Positions 1 through 10,120 of a stretch of DNA of 64,000 nt are shown here, one piece after another. A program made the position numbers and the translations under genes. The notes beneath the pieces were generated by a model. It saw nothing but the letters and a program-made list of their open reading frames with translations. It searched no databases and was not told the origin of the DNA. The stretch is from the NCBI RefSeq assembly GCF_003287975.1, contig NZ_QMKQ01000012.1, forward strand, positions 1 through 64,000. The letters run 5' to 3'. Position 1 is the first letter of the stretch, and the number at the start of each line of letters is the position of its first letter. This DNA comes from Arthrobacter sp. AQ5-05 (GTDB lineage: Bacteria; Actinomycetota; Actinomycetes; Actinomycetales; Micrococcaceae).

Positions 1-187
1 TAAAAAAATCCCGGCAAATTGCCCCAGGAATCCACACGGGGGTGCGGACCCTGAAACCATTCACCAATAAAATAAATAAATTGGTATCAACAAATTTGGC
101 ACACTATTGAGTTCTCAAACAACAGACAGCTCCCGGTTCGGCATCCGTGCGATCAAACGATCTGTCGGTGTTTCTTCCGGGGTGATG
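1..187 (-). other. 5' leader of a rRNA operon (16S gene off-window)
   Basis: Read on the minus strand, 102-124 gives TGTTGTTTGAGAACTCAATA followed by GTG. This is the box A-like antitermination/processing motif found in actinobacterial rRNA leaders. AT-rich sequence follows down to the window edge. The 16S gene itself is not present and should begin a short distance beyond base 1. tyrS followed by an rRNA operon is a familiar order in Arthrobacter relatives. The assignment is motif-based. Confidence 0.6.
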
Positions 188-193
188 TGTAAT

Positions 194-222
194 AATTTAA
201 TACATGTTCTTCGCGGTGTCAA
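194..222 (-). promoter_or_regulatory. rRNA operon promoter
   Basis: On the minus strand a -35 TTGACA (217-222) and a -10 TAAATT (194-199) are separated by exactly 17 bases, giving an expected start near 187. The promoter fires away from tyrS towards the left edge of the window, where the antitermination-like leader follows. This is the strongest consensus promoter in the window, which fits a stable-RNA promoter. Confidence 0.65.
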
Positions 223-461
223 ATCGGCTTTTCGCTGATTTTCATTTGCGATAAACACATAATTTCTTTCAACGAATCAACGTTGTTAGAAGAATGTTTG
301 TCATTCGCGGCCGGAAGCTTTTCGCTTGCCTTGGCCGCGGCGACTTAGAAAACAATACACAGGTTTCCCGGGCACGGCAAATCGTAGGTTCCTGCACCCA
401 ACAGCCATGGAATCCCCCGTAATCAAGAGGATTTTGAACGATTCCGCACCCAAATAACGAA

Positions 462-514
462 AAACCGGGACGAGGTCGTTGCCGTGATCCACAGCACTCC
501 CCTCGCCCCGGTTT
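462..514 (-). terminator. Terminator of tyrS
   Basis: A 14-pair stem with one mismatch (461/462-475 with 501-514; arm AAACCGGGGCGAGG on the minus strand) closes a loop of about 25 bases. It is followed on the minus strand by TTTTCG. It sits 37 bases after the tyrS stop and separates tyrS from the rRNA promoter. Confidence 0.65.
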
Positions 515-550
515 ATTGCCTTCAAAAAAACCCGGTAATACGTCGCCTAA

Positions 551-1867
551 TTACGCGACTTCAACAACGGCCAGGTTCTTCTTGCCGCGGCGAACCAAGA
601 GGTAGCGGCCGTGCAAGAGATCGTCCCGGCTAACCACCGAATCGATGTCCGAGTACTTCACGTTGTTGATGTATGCACCGCCCTCGCTGACCGTTCGACG
701 TGCGGCCGACTTGGATTCCGAAAGTCCCGATGCCATCAAGACGGAGATGATGTCCAGTTCTTCACCGTCGACGGTGGTGCTGTTCAGCTCCTGGGTCGCC
801 GCACGCAACGTGGCCTCGTCCATGTCGCGCAACTCGCCCTGTCCGAAGAGAGCAGCCGAAGCGGCAATGACCTTGTCGGTGGCTTCGACGCCGTGAACCA
901 ATGAGGTTATGAGGTAAGCCAGCTCCTTCTGTCCCTTGCGTGCGAACGGACGGTCGGTGACTTCCTGCTCCAGGGCCTCGATCTCCGCACGTGTCAGGAA
1001 CGTGAAGATCTTCAAACGCGCAGCAACATCGGCGTCGGCGGTGTTGAGCCAGAACTGGTAGAAGGTGTACGGGCTGCACATCTCCGCATCCAGCCAGATG
1101 GCGTTGCCTTCGGACTTGCCGAACTTGGTGCCGTCGGAATTGGTGATCAACGGCGTGCCGTAGGCGTAGGCGCTCTTGCCTTCAACCTTCCGGATCAGGT
1201 CCGTACCGCTGGTGAGGTTGCCCCACTGGTCCGAGCCGCCGGTCTGCAGGGAGCAGCCGTAGAGCTGGTGCAGCTTGAGGTAGTCGTAGCCCTGCAGGAC
1301 CTGGTAGCTGAACTCCGTGTAGCTGATTCCCTCGTCGGAGTTCAGACGCGCGGCAACTGTTTCCTTCTTGATCATGGTGCCCACGCGGAAGTACTTGCCG
1401 ACCTCGCGCAGGAAGTCGATGGCGCTCAGCTGCGCGGTCCAATCCAGGTTGTTGACCATGCGCGCGGCGTTGTCGCCCTCGAAGGACAGGAAGCGGGCGA
1501 CCTGCGCCTGCAGCTTGCCGACCCACTCGGCCACGGTTTCCTTGGTGTTCAACACCCGCTCGGCGGTCTGGCGCGGATCACCGATCAAGCCGGTGGAGCC
1601 GCCGACCAGGCCCAGGGGCTTGTGGCCGGCCAGCTGCAGGCGGCGCATGTTCAGCAGCTGGACCAGATTGCCCAGGTGCAGCGACGGTGCGGTGGGGTCG
1701 AAACCGCAGTAATAGGTAATGGACTCCTCGGAGAGTACCTTTTCCAGCTCGGCCTCATCGGTGGACACGTGGACCAGGCCACGCCACTTCAGCTCCTGCC
1801 AGATGTTGGCAAACGACGGATCATTACTTTGTCCCACCAGTGCGGGATTCTGCTCAATTTCAGACAC
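551..1867 (-). CDS. tyrS: Tyrosyl-tRNA synthetase
   Basis: This is the class I aminoacyl-tRNA synthetase that charges tRNA-Tyr in the cytosol. The 438-residue length is normal. Seen in the sequence: the HIGH-type motif HLGN at residues 64-67, the tyrosine-pocket stretch QTGGSDQWGN near 208-217, the KFGKS catalytic loop at 248-252, and a C-terminal S4-like RNA-binding segment (residues about 370-438). The start codon is GTG at 1865-1867. There is no spaced Shine-Dalgarno, but TAATTT lies exactly 6 bases upstream, so the mRNA is probably leaderless. The HelD-like gene ends 29 bases upstream, so tyrS may also be reached by read-through. Confidence 0.97.
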   Translation of the reverse strand: MSEIEQNPALVGQSNDPSFANIWQELKWRGLVHVSTDEAELEKVLSEESITYYCGFDPTAPSLHLGNLVQLLNMRRLQLAGHKPLGLVGGSTGLIGDPRQTAERVLNTKETVAEWVGKLQAQVARFLSFEGDNAARMVNNLDWTAQLSAIDFLREVGKYFRVGTMIKKETVAARLNSDEGISYTEFSYQVLQGYDYLKLHQLYGCSLQTGGSDQWGNLTSGTDLIRKVEGKSAYAYGTPLITNSDGTKFGKSEGNAIWLDAEMCSPYTFYQFWLNTADADVAARLKIFTFLTRAEIEALEQEVTDRPFARKGQKELAYLITSLVHGVEATDKVIAASAALFGQGELRDMDEATLRAATQELNSTTVDGEELDIISVLMASGLSESKSAARRTVSEGGAYINNVKYSDIDSVVSRDDLLHGRYLLVRRGKKNLAVVEVA

Positions 1868-1896
1868 CCTACTAAATTAGCAGTCTCCGCGCCGGA

Positions 1897-4185
1897 TTAC
1901 GCGTCCGTGTCTATGCCCGCCGGGATCGCGCCCTCGGCCAGGATCCGCAGCCGCTGGGTGGTTCGGGTCATGGCAACGTACAGGTCGCCGACGCTTCCTT
2001 CCACTTCGTCGATCAGTTCCTGCGGTTCGATCACGAGCACCACATCGAATTCCAGGCCCTTGGCCTCGCGTGCGCCAAGCACCACGATGTCCTGGCTCAG
2101 TCCGCCGGAGCCGGTCCCCACGCGGCGGCCGAACTGCCCAACCACCGCGGCGCGCACCTGCGCCAGGCGCGGTTCGGGCACGATGACTGCCAACAGGCCG
2201 CCATCGGCGATGGCCACCTCGCCGGGCAGCACCTCGTGCAGCTTGGCCAGCAGCTGGCCGGGTGCCAGCCGGTCGACCAGAGGCGGCCACTGGCCCTCGC
2301 GCACGGCCTTGGGCGTGGAGATCTTCAGCCCCGCGGCGTGTGCGACCCGGGTTGCGGCTTCGGCGATCTGCATGGGGGTGCGGTAGTTGACCGTCAGTTC
2401 CTCGAGCATGAAGCGCTCGGCCACGAACGGCTTCATGGCCTGCGCCCAGCTGTTGGCGCCGGAGGCCGAGGAAGTCTGGGCGATGTCCCCGACCACGGTG
2501 AAGGACTTCAGCGGGCAGCGGCGCATCAGCAGGCGCCACTGCATCGGGGAAAGCTCCTGGGCCTCGTCGACCACCACGTGCCCGTAAGCCCAGTTCCGGT
2601 CGGCCACCGCGCGCTCGGCTGCGGTTTGGCGTGCCTCGGTCTCCTGGTTCATGGCGGCCAGGTCCTCGGCATCCACCAGACCGTCGATGCCGGCGTTGAA
2701 GAGCATCTCGTTGACGTTGCGCAGGGTCGCCTCGGCGTTTTCCACGTCGCGCTTCAGTTGTGCCTCGACCCCGGCGTCTTTGTTGCCCACGGCCTTGAAA
2801 TCGCCCAGCAGGTCCGCGGCCTCGTCCAGCAGCGGCACGTCGGACTCGGTCCACGGCGCCCCGGGCTCCCGGTGCAGTGCCGCCAGTTCCCCGGCGTTCA
2901 GCTGCGGCGCGGCCGCCGCGAGCAGGTGCTCCTTGGCGAAGAGTTCCTCAAGCAGCGACTGCGGGGTCAACGGCATCCAGCAGAGGTTCAGCGCGATGCG
3001 GACATCGCGCGATTCGCGCACTTCCTGGACCAGGTAGCTGCGGTCCACGGCGTTGCCGGTGCCCGAGGAGTCCTCGAGGACCTGCTGCAGCTGGTCGGCC
3101 AGCTCGCGCACCAGGGTCTTGGTGAAGATCTCGCGGGCCTCGTTGTGCGGCTTGCGGGAGGCACGTGCCTTCTCGCGCGCATGGCGCACCGCACCGCGGG
3201 TGAGCACCAGCCGGGTGCCCTCGACCACGACGCGGCGATCCTCGGCCAGCAGCCGCTGGCGGTTTGACACGGCCCTGGCCACGACCTTGGCCATGAAGGC
3301 CTTGCCCTTGATGCGGGCGGCTTCGCGGCTGTGCTCGGGCACGGCGTGGATCCCGGGATACAGCTCCCCCACCGAGGACATGACCACGCCGGTCTCGCCC
3401 AGGGAGGGCAGGACGCGTTCGATGTAGCGCATGAAGGAGTTCGAGGGTCCGACCAGCAGCACGCCGGCGCTCTTGAGCCGTTCGCGGTGTTCGTAGAGCA
3501 GGAAGGCGGCGCGGTGCAGCGCCACGGCGGTCTTGCCGGTGCCCGGTCCGCCCTGGACCACCAGGACACCGGCCAGCGGGGAGCGGATGATCCGGTCCTG
3601 CTCGGCCTGGATGGTGCCCACGATGTCGCCCATGCGCCCGGTGCGCTTCTGGGTCAGGGCGGCCATCAGCGCGCCCTCGCCCTGCAGGCTGCCGGTTTCA
3701 CTGAAGAGATCGGTGTCCAAGACCTCGTCGTCGATGCCCAGCACGGTGCGCCCGCGCAGCATCAGGTGCCGGCGGCGGCGCACGCCCTGGCGGTGCAGGG
3801 CGGTGGCCTGGTAGAAGGCCGCGGCCTCGGGGGCACGCCAGTCGACCATCAGCCGGGTGAGGTCCTCGTCGGTCATCCCGATGCGCCCGATGTAGCGCGG
3901 GGATCCTGCTTCCTCCCCGGCCCGGTTGGCGTCGTCGTCCAGGTCCAGCCGGCCGAAGACCAGGCGGTCCTCCACGGCGTTGAGCTGGGCCAGGCGGTCC
4001 TCGTAGAGTGCGGCGAAGGAGTCACGTTCGGACACGTTCTGGATGGAGCCCTGCGGGCCGGTGCGGCGGGTGCGGGTCAGCTGCTCGACCTTCTCGGCGC
4101 GCAGCTCGTCAAGGCGGCTGTAGAGCATCGAAACGTAGTTGCGTTCGGCTTCGAGCTCCGGTTGAACGGTCGTGGACTCTGGCAT
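1897..4185 (-). CDS. helR: HelD/HelR-type RNA polymerase recycling ATPase
   Basis: This 762-residue superfamily 1 (UvrD-like) ATPase has the architecture of HelD proteins, which enter RNA polymerase, displace nucleic acid and recycle stalled enzyme. Actinobacterial members (HelR) also protect against rifamycins. Seen: an N-terminal coiled-coil-like stretch (about 10-75), the HelD-typical DWRAPEAAAFYQAT (115-128), Walker A QGGPGTGKTAVALH (211-224), Walker B VVVDEAQELSPMQW in the middle third, and the C-terminal helicase motif GLEFDVVLVIEP. The start at 4185 is preceded by GGAGTGCTGA. I found no rifamycin-associated palindrome in the short upstream gap. A generic UvrD-like DNA helicase is the alternative, but the N-terminal motif argues for HelD. 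Confidence 0.85.
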   Translation of the reverse strand: MPESTTVQPELEAERNYVSMLYSRLDELRAEKVEQLTRTRRTGPQGSIQNVSERDSFAALYEDRLAQLNAVEDRLVFGRLDLDDDANRAGEEAGSPRYIGRIGMTDEDLTRLMVDWRAPEAAAFYQATALHRQGVRRRRHLMLRGRTVLGIDDEVLDTDLFSETGSLQGEGALMAALTQKRTGRMGDIVGTIQAEQDRIIRSPLAGVLVVQGGPGTGKTAVALHRAAFLLYEHRERLKSAGVLLVGPSNSFMRYIERVLPSLGETGVVMSSVGELYPGIHAVPEHSREAARIKGKAFMAKVVARAVSNRQRLLAEDRRVVVEGTRLVLTRGAVRHAREKARASRKPHNEAREIFTKTLVRELADQLQQVLEDSSGTGNAVDRSYLVQEVRESRDVRIALNLCWMPLTPQSLLEELFAKEHLLAAAAPQLNAGELAALHREPGAPWTESDVPLLDEAADLLGDFKAVGNKDAGVEAQLKRDVENAEATLRNVNEMLFNAGIDGLVDAEDLAAMNQETEARQTAAERAVADRNWAYGHVVVDEAQELSPMQWRLLMRRCPLKSFTVVGDIAQTSSASGANSWAQAMKPFVAERFMLEELTVNYRTPMQIAEAATRVAHAAGLKISTPKAVREGQWPPLVDRLAPGQLLAKLHEVLPGEVAIADGGLLAVIVPEPRLAQVRAAVVGQFGRRVGTGSGGLSQDIVVLGAREAKGLEFDVVLVIEPQELIDEVEGSVGDLYVAMTRTTQRLRILAEGAIPAGIDTDA

Positions 4186-4272
4186 TCAGCACTCCGATGA
4201 GGTAACGAAATCGTGGACAGACCAGTTTACGCTCTGCGGCGCCGGCCAATTGACCGGGCCGGGCGGGGCCGG

Positions 4273-4809
4273 CTAGACGAGCTGGAGGGAATGGACCTTC
4301 AGGCCGGCGAGCTTCTCGCGCCCGCCCAGGCTTTCCAACTCCAGGACCACTCCGACACCGGCGACCTTGGCGCCGACCTTTTCCAGCAACCTGGCCGCTG
4401 ATCCGACGGTGCCGCCGGTGGCCAGCACGTCGTCGAGGATCAGCACCCGGGTGCCCGGGGCGACGTCGTCGCGGTGCAGTTCCAGGGTGCCGGTGCCGTA
4501 TTCGAGCGTGTATTCATCCCTGTGCACCGGCCTGGGCAGCTTGCCCGCCTTGCGGATGGTGATCATTCCGGTGCCGGTGGCGTAGGCGGCGGCCGCGGCC
4601 ATCACGAATCCGCGGGCCTCGAGCCCGGCAATGACGTCGAATTGGCCGGCGAAAGGCGCGATGACCTCATCGACGATCCGGCGCAGCCCGGCGGGGTCGG
4701 CAAACACCGGGGTCAGGTCCTTGAACGAGATACCCGCCGCGGGGTAGTCGGGGACGATGGCGCTCAGGCGGTCAAGGAGGTCGCTAATGCTTTCAGGCTC
4801 TGGAATCAC
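4273..4809 (-). CDS. apt: Adenine phosphoribosyltransferase
   Basis: It converts adenine and PRPP to AMP in purine salvage. The 178-residue protein is the usual size. Its PRPP-binding loop VLILDDVLATGGTVGSA lies at about residues 122-138, and the aromatic PDYPAAGISFKDLTPVF segment typical of Apt is near the N-terminus. The start is GTG (4807-4809). TAGACT lies exactly 6 bases upstream and overlaps the stop codon of the glycosylase gene, suggesting a leaderless internal promoter as well as possible co-transcription. Confidence 0.95.
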   Translation of the reverse strand: MIPEPESISDLLDRLSAIVPDYPAAGISFKDLTPVFADPAGLRRIVDEVIAPFAGQFDVIAGLEARGFVMAAAAAYATGTGMITIRKAGKLPRPVHRDEYTLEYGTGTLELHRDDVAPGTRVLILDDVLATGGTVGSAARLLEKVGAKVAGVGVVLELESLGGREKLAGLKVHSLQLV

Positions 4810-4818
4810 CCATCAAGT

Positions 4819-5472
4819 CTAGTCCCTGCGGGCCCGGGTCTTTGGCCCTGCCGCCCGGCGGTAGGGCGAGACACTCGGTTCGCCCGGCAGCCAGAAGCGC
4901 CACGGGTACTCCTCGGTGCCCCCGGCCCCGGCAACCCCGGTGCGCGGGCCTGCCAGGAACGGGAGCGGGGAGCCTGACACGTTCTCCAGTCCCAGCTCCG
5001 GTCCCGGGGGCCCGGCCACGCCGTTGCGGAAGCTGGATGTGTTGTTGTCCAGGGTCAGGCCCAGGCCCTGGGCCAGTCGCGCCGGGCCGCTGAGCAGCCT
5101 GGAGTCGGATCCCTTGGGGTGCCCGCGCCGGGCCAGGACCGTTTCGAGGCCCGAGACGACCGCGGCGGCACGCAGCAGCACCGCAGAGGCGGTGCCTTCC
5201 GCCCCGCAGACCACGTTGGCGCAATGGTGCATCCCGTAGGTGAAGTAGACATAGGCGGTGCCCGGCGGGCCGAAGAGCCCGGCGTTGCGGGCGGTCCGTC
5301 CGCGGTAGGCGTGGGATCCGGGGTCCCCGGACCCGTCGTAGGCCTCGACCTCCGTCAGCCGCACCACCACGAGCTGCCCGCCGATGTAGCTCGAGACGCG
5401 TGCGCCGAGCAGGTGCGGGGCCAATTGCAGCGATGGCAGTGCCAGCAGCTCGTCCCTCGTGCCCGTCCCCAC
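4819..5472 (-). CDS. DNA-3-methyladenine glycosylase (AAG/MPG family)
   Basis: This is a base-excision-repair glycosylase that removes alkylated purines. The 217-residue protein shows the family signature: [25 protein letters not shown] with the catalytic Glu in TEVEAY, then [22 protein letters not shown] and the [15 protein letters not shown] core. I chose the GTG at 5470-5472 because GGGAGGAAAAC lies just upstream and the frame above it is repetitive Arg/Gly sequence without family similarity. It lies 9 bases upstream of apt, so the two are probably one transcript. Confidence 0.9.
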   Translation of the reverse strand: MGTGTRDELLALPSLQLAPHLLGARVSSYIGGQLVVVRLTEVEAYDGSGDPGSHAYRGRTARNAGLFGPPGTAYVYFTYGMHHCANVVCGAEGTASAVLLRAAAVVSGLETVLARRGHPKGSDSRLLSGPARLAQGLGLTLDNNTSSFRNGVAGPPGPELGLENVSGSPLPFLAGPRTGVAGAGGTEEYPWRFWLPGEPSVSPYRRAAGPKTRARRD

Positions 5473-5513
5473 AGCGTTTTCCTCCCTGGAACTCCCGGTT
5501 GGTTGCTTCCTGG

Positions 5514-6251
5514 TTACTGGTTCTTGGCCTTCGGCTTCACGACCCAGGGGCCGAGCTCGGGAAGGTCGGTGCCGTCCGCGTCGGCGGTGGCCTGCACGGG
5601 TCCCAGCGGCGTGCGGCCGGCCAGCCATGCGGCCAGGTCGAAGGCCGTGCCACTGAGCACCGTGGCGTCGTCGCCGTTGCCCAGGGTGATGCGCTGGGCA
5701 CCATGTGGCTGGAGGATGTAGCGACGGGATTCGGGCACCCGGGCCTCGAGCGCTTCGAAGAGGTGCGCGCAGAATTCCGGCTCCCAGTCGGCGACCGAAT
5801 TCGACAGGGCCAAATCCGAGGTGTGGATGACCAGCTCGCGCCAGATCGCGTGGAAGAGGTCCTCCACGGTGCCGTTGCGGAACCCGGTGGCCAGGTGCCA
5901 CTCCCCCGCGCTGATCCCGCGGATGCTGGTTTCCAGCCCGTCGAGGGACTCGGTGGTGCGGGCCACCAGAGCGTCGGGGCGCATCAACGCCGTCATCTCG
6001 ATGGCGTCGTGGCGCGCATCCATTCCCCCGTCATACATCTCGAAGGGTTCCTCGGTGCCGGCGGTGTCCAGCTGGCGTGCCGCGGCGCGGGAAAAGCCGT
6101 CGATGTGGGCCACGACGTGGGCGCGGTCCCAGCCGGGCAGCGCGCTGGGTCCGGACGCGGCGGCATCGTCCACGGTGGCGATGATCTGGCGGGCTGTGGA
6201 CAAGGCGGCGAGGATCCGGGTTGTCAGGTCCTGTTGCGTGAGCTCGGTCAT
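5514..6251 (-). CDS. Mycothiol-dependent maleylpyruvate isomerase-like (DinB fold) protein
   Basis: This 245-residue protein has an N-terminal four-helix MDMPI/DinB-type domain (about 10-160) with [16 protein letters not shown]. Its His, with later acidic and His residues ([11 protein letters not shown]), is a candidate metal site. A C-terminal SCP2-like domain of the MDMPI_C type follows ([19 protein letters not shown] through [15 protein letters not shown]). The family uses mycothiol as cofactor in actinobacteria, but most members have no known substrate. There is no Shine-Dalgarno; TAGGCT sits 6 bases before the ATG. It lies 41 bases upstream of the glycosylase gene, and no partner indicates the substrate. 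Confidence 0.8.
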   Translation of the reverse strand: MTELTQQDLTTRILAALSTARQIIATVDDAAASGPSALPGWDRAHVVAHIDGFSRAAARQLDTAGTEEPFEMYDGGMDARHDAIEMTALMRPDALVARTTESLDGLETSIRGISAGEWHLATGFRNGTVEDLFHAIWRELVIHTSDLALSNSVADWEPEFCAHLFEALEARVPESRRYILQPHGAQRITLGNGDDATVLSGTAFDLAAWLAGRTPLGPVQATADADGTDLPELGPWVVKPKAKNQ

Positions 6252-6289
6252 ACCCCCAGCCTATCTCGCAGGTGCCTGCGGAAACCACG

Positions 6290-6323
6290 CTGGCGGGGCC
6301 CACCCTCCGGTGGGCCCCGCCAG
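6290..6323 (-). terminator. Terminator of argH
   Basis: A perfect 15-base-pair stem (arms 6290-6304 and 6309-6323, CTGGCGGGGCCCACC) closes a CTCC loop. It lies just downstream of the argH stop. There is no U-tract, as is common in actinobacterial hairpin terminators. Confidence 0.6.
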
Positions 6324-6344
6324 GGGATCGCGGATCGGGGTGCG

Positions 6345-7868
<1,524 letters not shown>

Positions 7869-7869
7869 C

Positions 7870-7905
7870 TAATACTTATTCATAAGTCTACATAAGTATT
7901 CACAA
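7870..7905 (-). promoter_or_regulatory. Paired ArgR operator upstream of argH
   Basis: Two abutting 18-base ARG-box-like sites are read on the minus strand: TTGTGAATACTTATGTAG (7888-7905) and ACTTATGAATAAGTATTA (7870-7887). Both show the TGAAT...ATTCA-type symmetry of ArgR operators. This AT-rich island stands out sharply from its surroundings, and it also lies 50 bases upstream of the divergent ankyrin gene. Confidence 0.7.
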
Positions 7906-7954
7906 CCCGTTCTCACGGACCAATCCACCCCATGCCAGCCGGTACGATTTGGAT

Positions 7955-8365
7955 ATGACTGATTCGAGCGCCCCCGACTCCTTGAACGACGAAGAGATCG
8001 CGTTCCTGCACTCCATATTCGACCTGGCCCGCGAAGGCAGCACCGCGAAGCTGATGATCCTGCTTGACCAGGGAATTCCCGCCGACCTGACTGACCCCAA
8101 GGGCGACACGCTGATGATCCTGGCCGCCTACAACGGCCACAACGACATCGTTTCAGGCCTGCTCGAGCGCGGCGCGGACATCAACCGGCTCAACGACAAG
8201 GGCCAGGGCGCGCTGACCTGTGCGGTGTTCCGCAAGAACGAACCGCTCGCCCGGCTGTTGCTGTCCAAGGGCGCCGATCCGCGCCTCGGGGCGCAGAACG
8301 CGATCGCCGTTGCCAAGATGTTCGACCTGCCCGAGTTCGAGGCAGTGATCACGGAGTACCTGTAG
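7955..8365 (+). CDS. Small ankyrin-repeat protein
   Basis: This 136-residue protein consists almost only of ankyrin repeats. Three units are visible: KGDTLMILAAYNGHNDIVSG, KGQGALTCAVFRKNEPLARL and a degenerate C-terminal one. They are preceded by a short acidic helix region (LNDEEIAFLHSIFDLAREGS). Such proteins act through protein-protein contacts and no partner can be inferred. The ATG at 7955 has no Shine-Dalgarno, but TACGAT (7943-7948) lies 6 bases upstream, so a leaderless mRNA is likely. An upstream in-frame TTG (7949) is a less attractive start. It is divergent from argH. Confidence 0.8.
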   Translation: MTDSSAPDSLNDEEIAFLHSIFDLAREGSTAKLMILLDQGIPADLTDPKGDTLMILAAYNGHNDIVSGLLERGADINRLNDKGQGALTCAVFRKNEPLARLLLSKGADPRLGAQNAIAVAKMFDLPEFEAVITEYL

Positions 8366-8644
8366 GCCTCCTCCGCCGCCGCGGCCCGCACCGCGGGCAC
8401 TATACGGCCACGGGTTGCAGCTGGACAGTGGGCCTGCGCGCATCGGCATGCAACCGTGACCGGCCCGCCGCCGCCCCCGGCCCAACCCCTGTCACACAAG
8501 CCCCCCAGGGCCCGGCTTTCGGCACCCTTTTCGGCTTTGCGCTAGTCACACCTGAGAATCCCCTGTGTGACCCTCCCCAAGGGCAGGGCTGACGCGTATC
8601 GTGGTGCTTATCAGGTGTATTGGATCACTGACAGGAGCGAACAA
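8366..8644. promoter_or_regulatory. Region before the macrodomain gene with GTCACAC palindrome
   Basis: No gene is evident. Arms GTCACAC (8545-8551) and GTGTGAC (8565-8571) form a 7+7 inverted repeat with a 13-base spacer, about 75 bases before the macrodomain start. A further GTCACAC copy lies at 8491-8497. This could be an operator, but no regulator can be assigned. Confidence 0.3.
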
Positions 8645-9205
8645 ATGCATATCGACATCGTGCGAGGGGACATCACCGAACAAAAGGTCGATGCGATCGT
8701 CAATGCTGCAAATCCCTCCCTGCTTGGTGGCGGTGGCGTTGACGATGCCATTCGCGCGGCGGCGGGCCCGGCCCTGCTGGCCGAATGCCGGAAGCTCAGG
8801 GCCACGACCCACCCGGACGGGCTGGCCTCCGGGCTCGCCCTGGCCACTGGCGCCGGCAATCTTCCCGCGCGTTGGGTCATCCACACCCCGGGGCCCAACC
8901 GCCATGTGGGGCAGACGAACCCCAAGACGCTGGACAAGTGCTTCACCAATTCCCTATACGTCGCCTCGCGACTGGGAGCCACCAGCATTGCATTTCCGGC
9001 CATCGGCGCCGGGGCCTACGGCTGGGCCCCGGAAGACGTCGCCTCGATCGCCGCCCACGCCATCCGCGCGTGGTTTGAGCTGTACGTGCACTCGACATCG
9101 ATCCACCGGGTCGTGCTGGTTGCGTACAACGACGAGGTCGAAGCCGCCTTCCGCAAGGCCTTTGACACACCGCGCACCGAGAGCCAGCTCGTCCACGGGC
9201 TGTAG
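8645..9205 (+). CDS. Macrodomain protein (O-acetyl-ADP-ribose deacetylase type)
   Basis: This 186-residue single-domain macro protein binds ADP-ribose and probably hydrolyses O-acetyl-ADP-ribose or removes ADP-ribose from proteins. Seen: GDITEQKVDAIVNAANPSLLGGGGVDDAIR, the ADP-ribose-binding and catalytic Asn/Asp/Gly-rich loops of the MacroD class, and AFPAIGAGAYGWAPEDVA as the second loop. The ATG at 8645 follows CAGGAGCG at normal spacing. It stands alone on the plus strand and ends at a strong hairpin, so it is monocistronic. Confidence 0.9.
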   Translation: MHIDIVRGDITEQKVDAIVNAANPSLLGGGGVDDAIRAAAGPALLAECRKLRATTHPDGLASGLALATGAGNLPARWVIHTPGPNRHVGQTNPKTLDKCFTNSLYVASRLGATSIAFPAIGAGAYGWAPEDVASIAAHAIRAWFELYVHSTSIHRVVLVAYNDEVEAAFRKAFDTPRTESQLVHGL

Positions 9206-9245
9206 GGCTCCACGGCGCACCGACCGGGAGTGCATGGCTCCTTGA

Positions 9246-9276
9246 GGGGCTGCCCGCGCGTCGCGCGGGCAGCCCC
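9246..9276 (+). terminator. Terminator of the macrodomain gene
   Basis: A perfect 13-base-pair stem (GGGGCTGCCCGCG at 9246-9258 with 9264-9276) lies about 40 bases after the stop codon. It has no U-tract. Confidence 0.55.
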
Positions 9277-9340
9277 CAGGCATTTCGTGGGCGTCGGGTC
9301 CATTCACCATTCGCGGGCCGGCGCATTCCGATGCCTGGTC

Positions 9341-9661
9341 CTACCGGGAATCGGTGCTGCTCGCGTCCGTTCCCCCGGCCCCGGTCCCCAAGGCATTGAT
9401 GTAGCCGGTCGCCGGCCCCAGCCCGTCCACGACCAGCTCGAAGACAATCTCCCGTCCTTCCCTGCGCCTGCGGGCCAGGCCGGCCTCCACGAGGATCCTC
9501 AGGTGCTTGGCCACGGCCTGCCTGCTGATCCCCAGCGGCGCACTCAATCGGGACGCACTGGCCGCCTTCTCTCCTAGTCGCGCAAGCACCTGCCGCCGGG
9601 TCTCATCCGACAACGCCGCAAAGATCAGCTGAGTCGAGTCGGTGCCCGGCAGCCCATTCAT
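9341..9661 (-). CDS. ArsR-family transcriptional regulator
   Basis: This 106-residue winged-helix repressor carries DETRRQVLARLGEKAASASRLSAPLGISRQAVAKHLRILVEAGLARRRREGREIVFELV, a complete ArsR/SmtB DNA-binding domain. No Cys metal site is present, so it is of the non-metal type usually paired with an AHSA1/SRPBCC protein. Its ATG overlaps the TGA of that gene (ATGA), implying translational coupling. It is the obvious candidate to bind the palindrome at 10121-10152. Confidence 0.85.
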   Translation of the reverse strand: MNGLPGTDSTQLIFAALSDETRRQVLARLGEKAASASRLSAPLGISRQAVAKHLRILVEAGLARRRREGREIVFELVVDGLGPATGYINALGTGAGGTDASSTDSR

Positions 9662-10098
9662 TTACCGCTCAAATAACGTTGCGCCGCGAGCATCTCGGCA
9701 TTCCAGCCCCGGGTGTTGGCGCTGATGACACGGGCATGTTCGTCCTGGTCGAAGGCGCCGAATCCACTCTCCATGACCCGGAGCCTCACCGCACCGGAGT
9801 TGGTGCTTTCCACCCAGAACTCAACGAGCGTGTTGGGGACCGGATCGTCCCATTCGTCCCCGCCCAGCGAACGGAAGGCCGCGTAGCGCGGAGCCTCGAG
9901 GGTGACCGTCTCGAATTCGAATTGGCCGTAGATGGCGTCATTGACGGTGGAGAATGCGCCGTTGGTCTCGATGCGGTGGGGCGTGATCGCCCCGCCGTTG
10001 ATGAACCAGCCAGGTTCGCTGACCAGCGCCCAGACGGATTCCGCGGTGGCGGTGATGTCGATGGTTGCCTCGATGGCATCCTGTCGTTCGGTGTCCAT
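9658..10098 (-). CDS. SRPBCC / AHSA1-domain protein
   Basis: This 146-residue protein has the START-like hydrophobic-pocket fold. It begins IEATIDITATAESVWALVSEPGWFINGG, the classic AHSA1 N-terminal strand and helix, and has a middle YAAFRSLGGDEWDD and a C-terminal helix (ISANTRGWNAEMLAAQRYL). The ligand is unknown. The ATG at 10098 follows GAGGGGAAACAC, and the frame above it lacks family similarity. It is the first gene of the two-gene unit with the ArsR regulator. Confidence 0.85.
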   Translation of the reverse strand: MDTERQDAIEATIDITATAESVWALVSEPGWFINGGAITPHRIETNGAFSTVNDAIYGQFEFETVTLEAPRYAAFRSLGGDEWDDPVPNTLVEFWVESTNSGAVRLRVMESGFGAFDQDEHARVISANTRGWNAEMLAAQRYLSGK

Positions 10099-10120
10099 GT
10101 GTTTCCCCTCAAGATGCAAA

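Noticed and set aside
301-525. A 74-codon minus-strand frame after tyrS
   Set aside because: It overlaps the tyrS terminator hairpin, has no ribosome-binding site and resembles no family.
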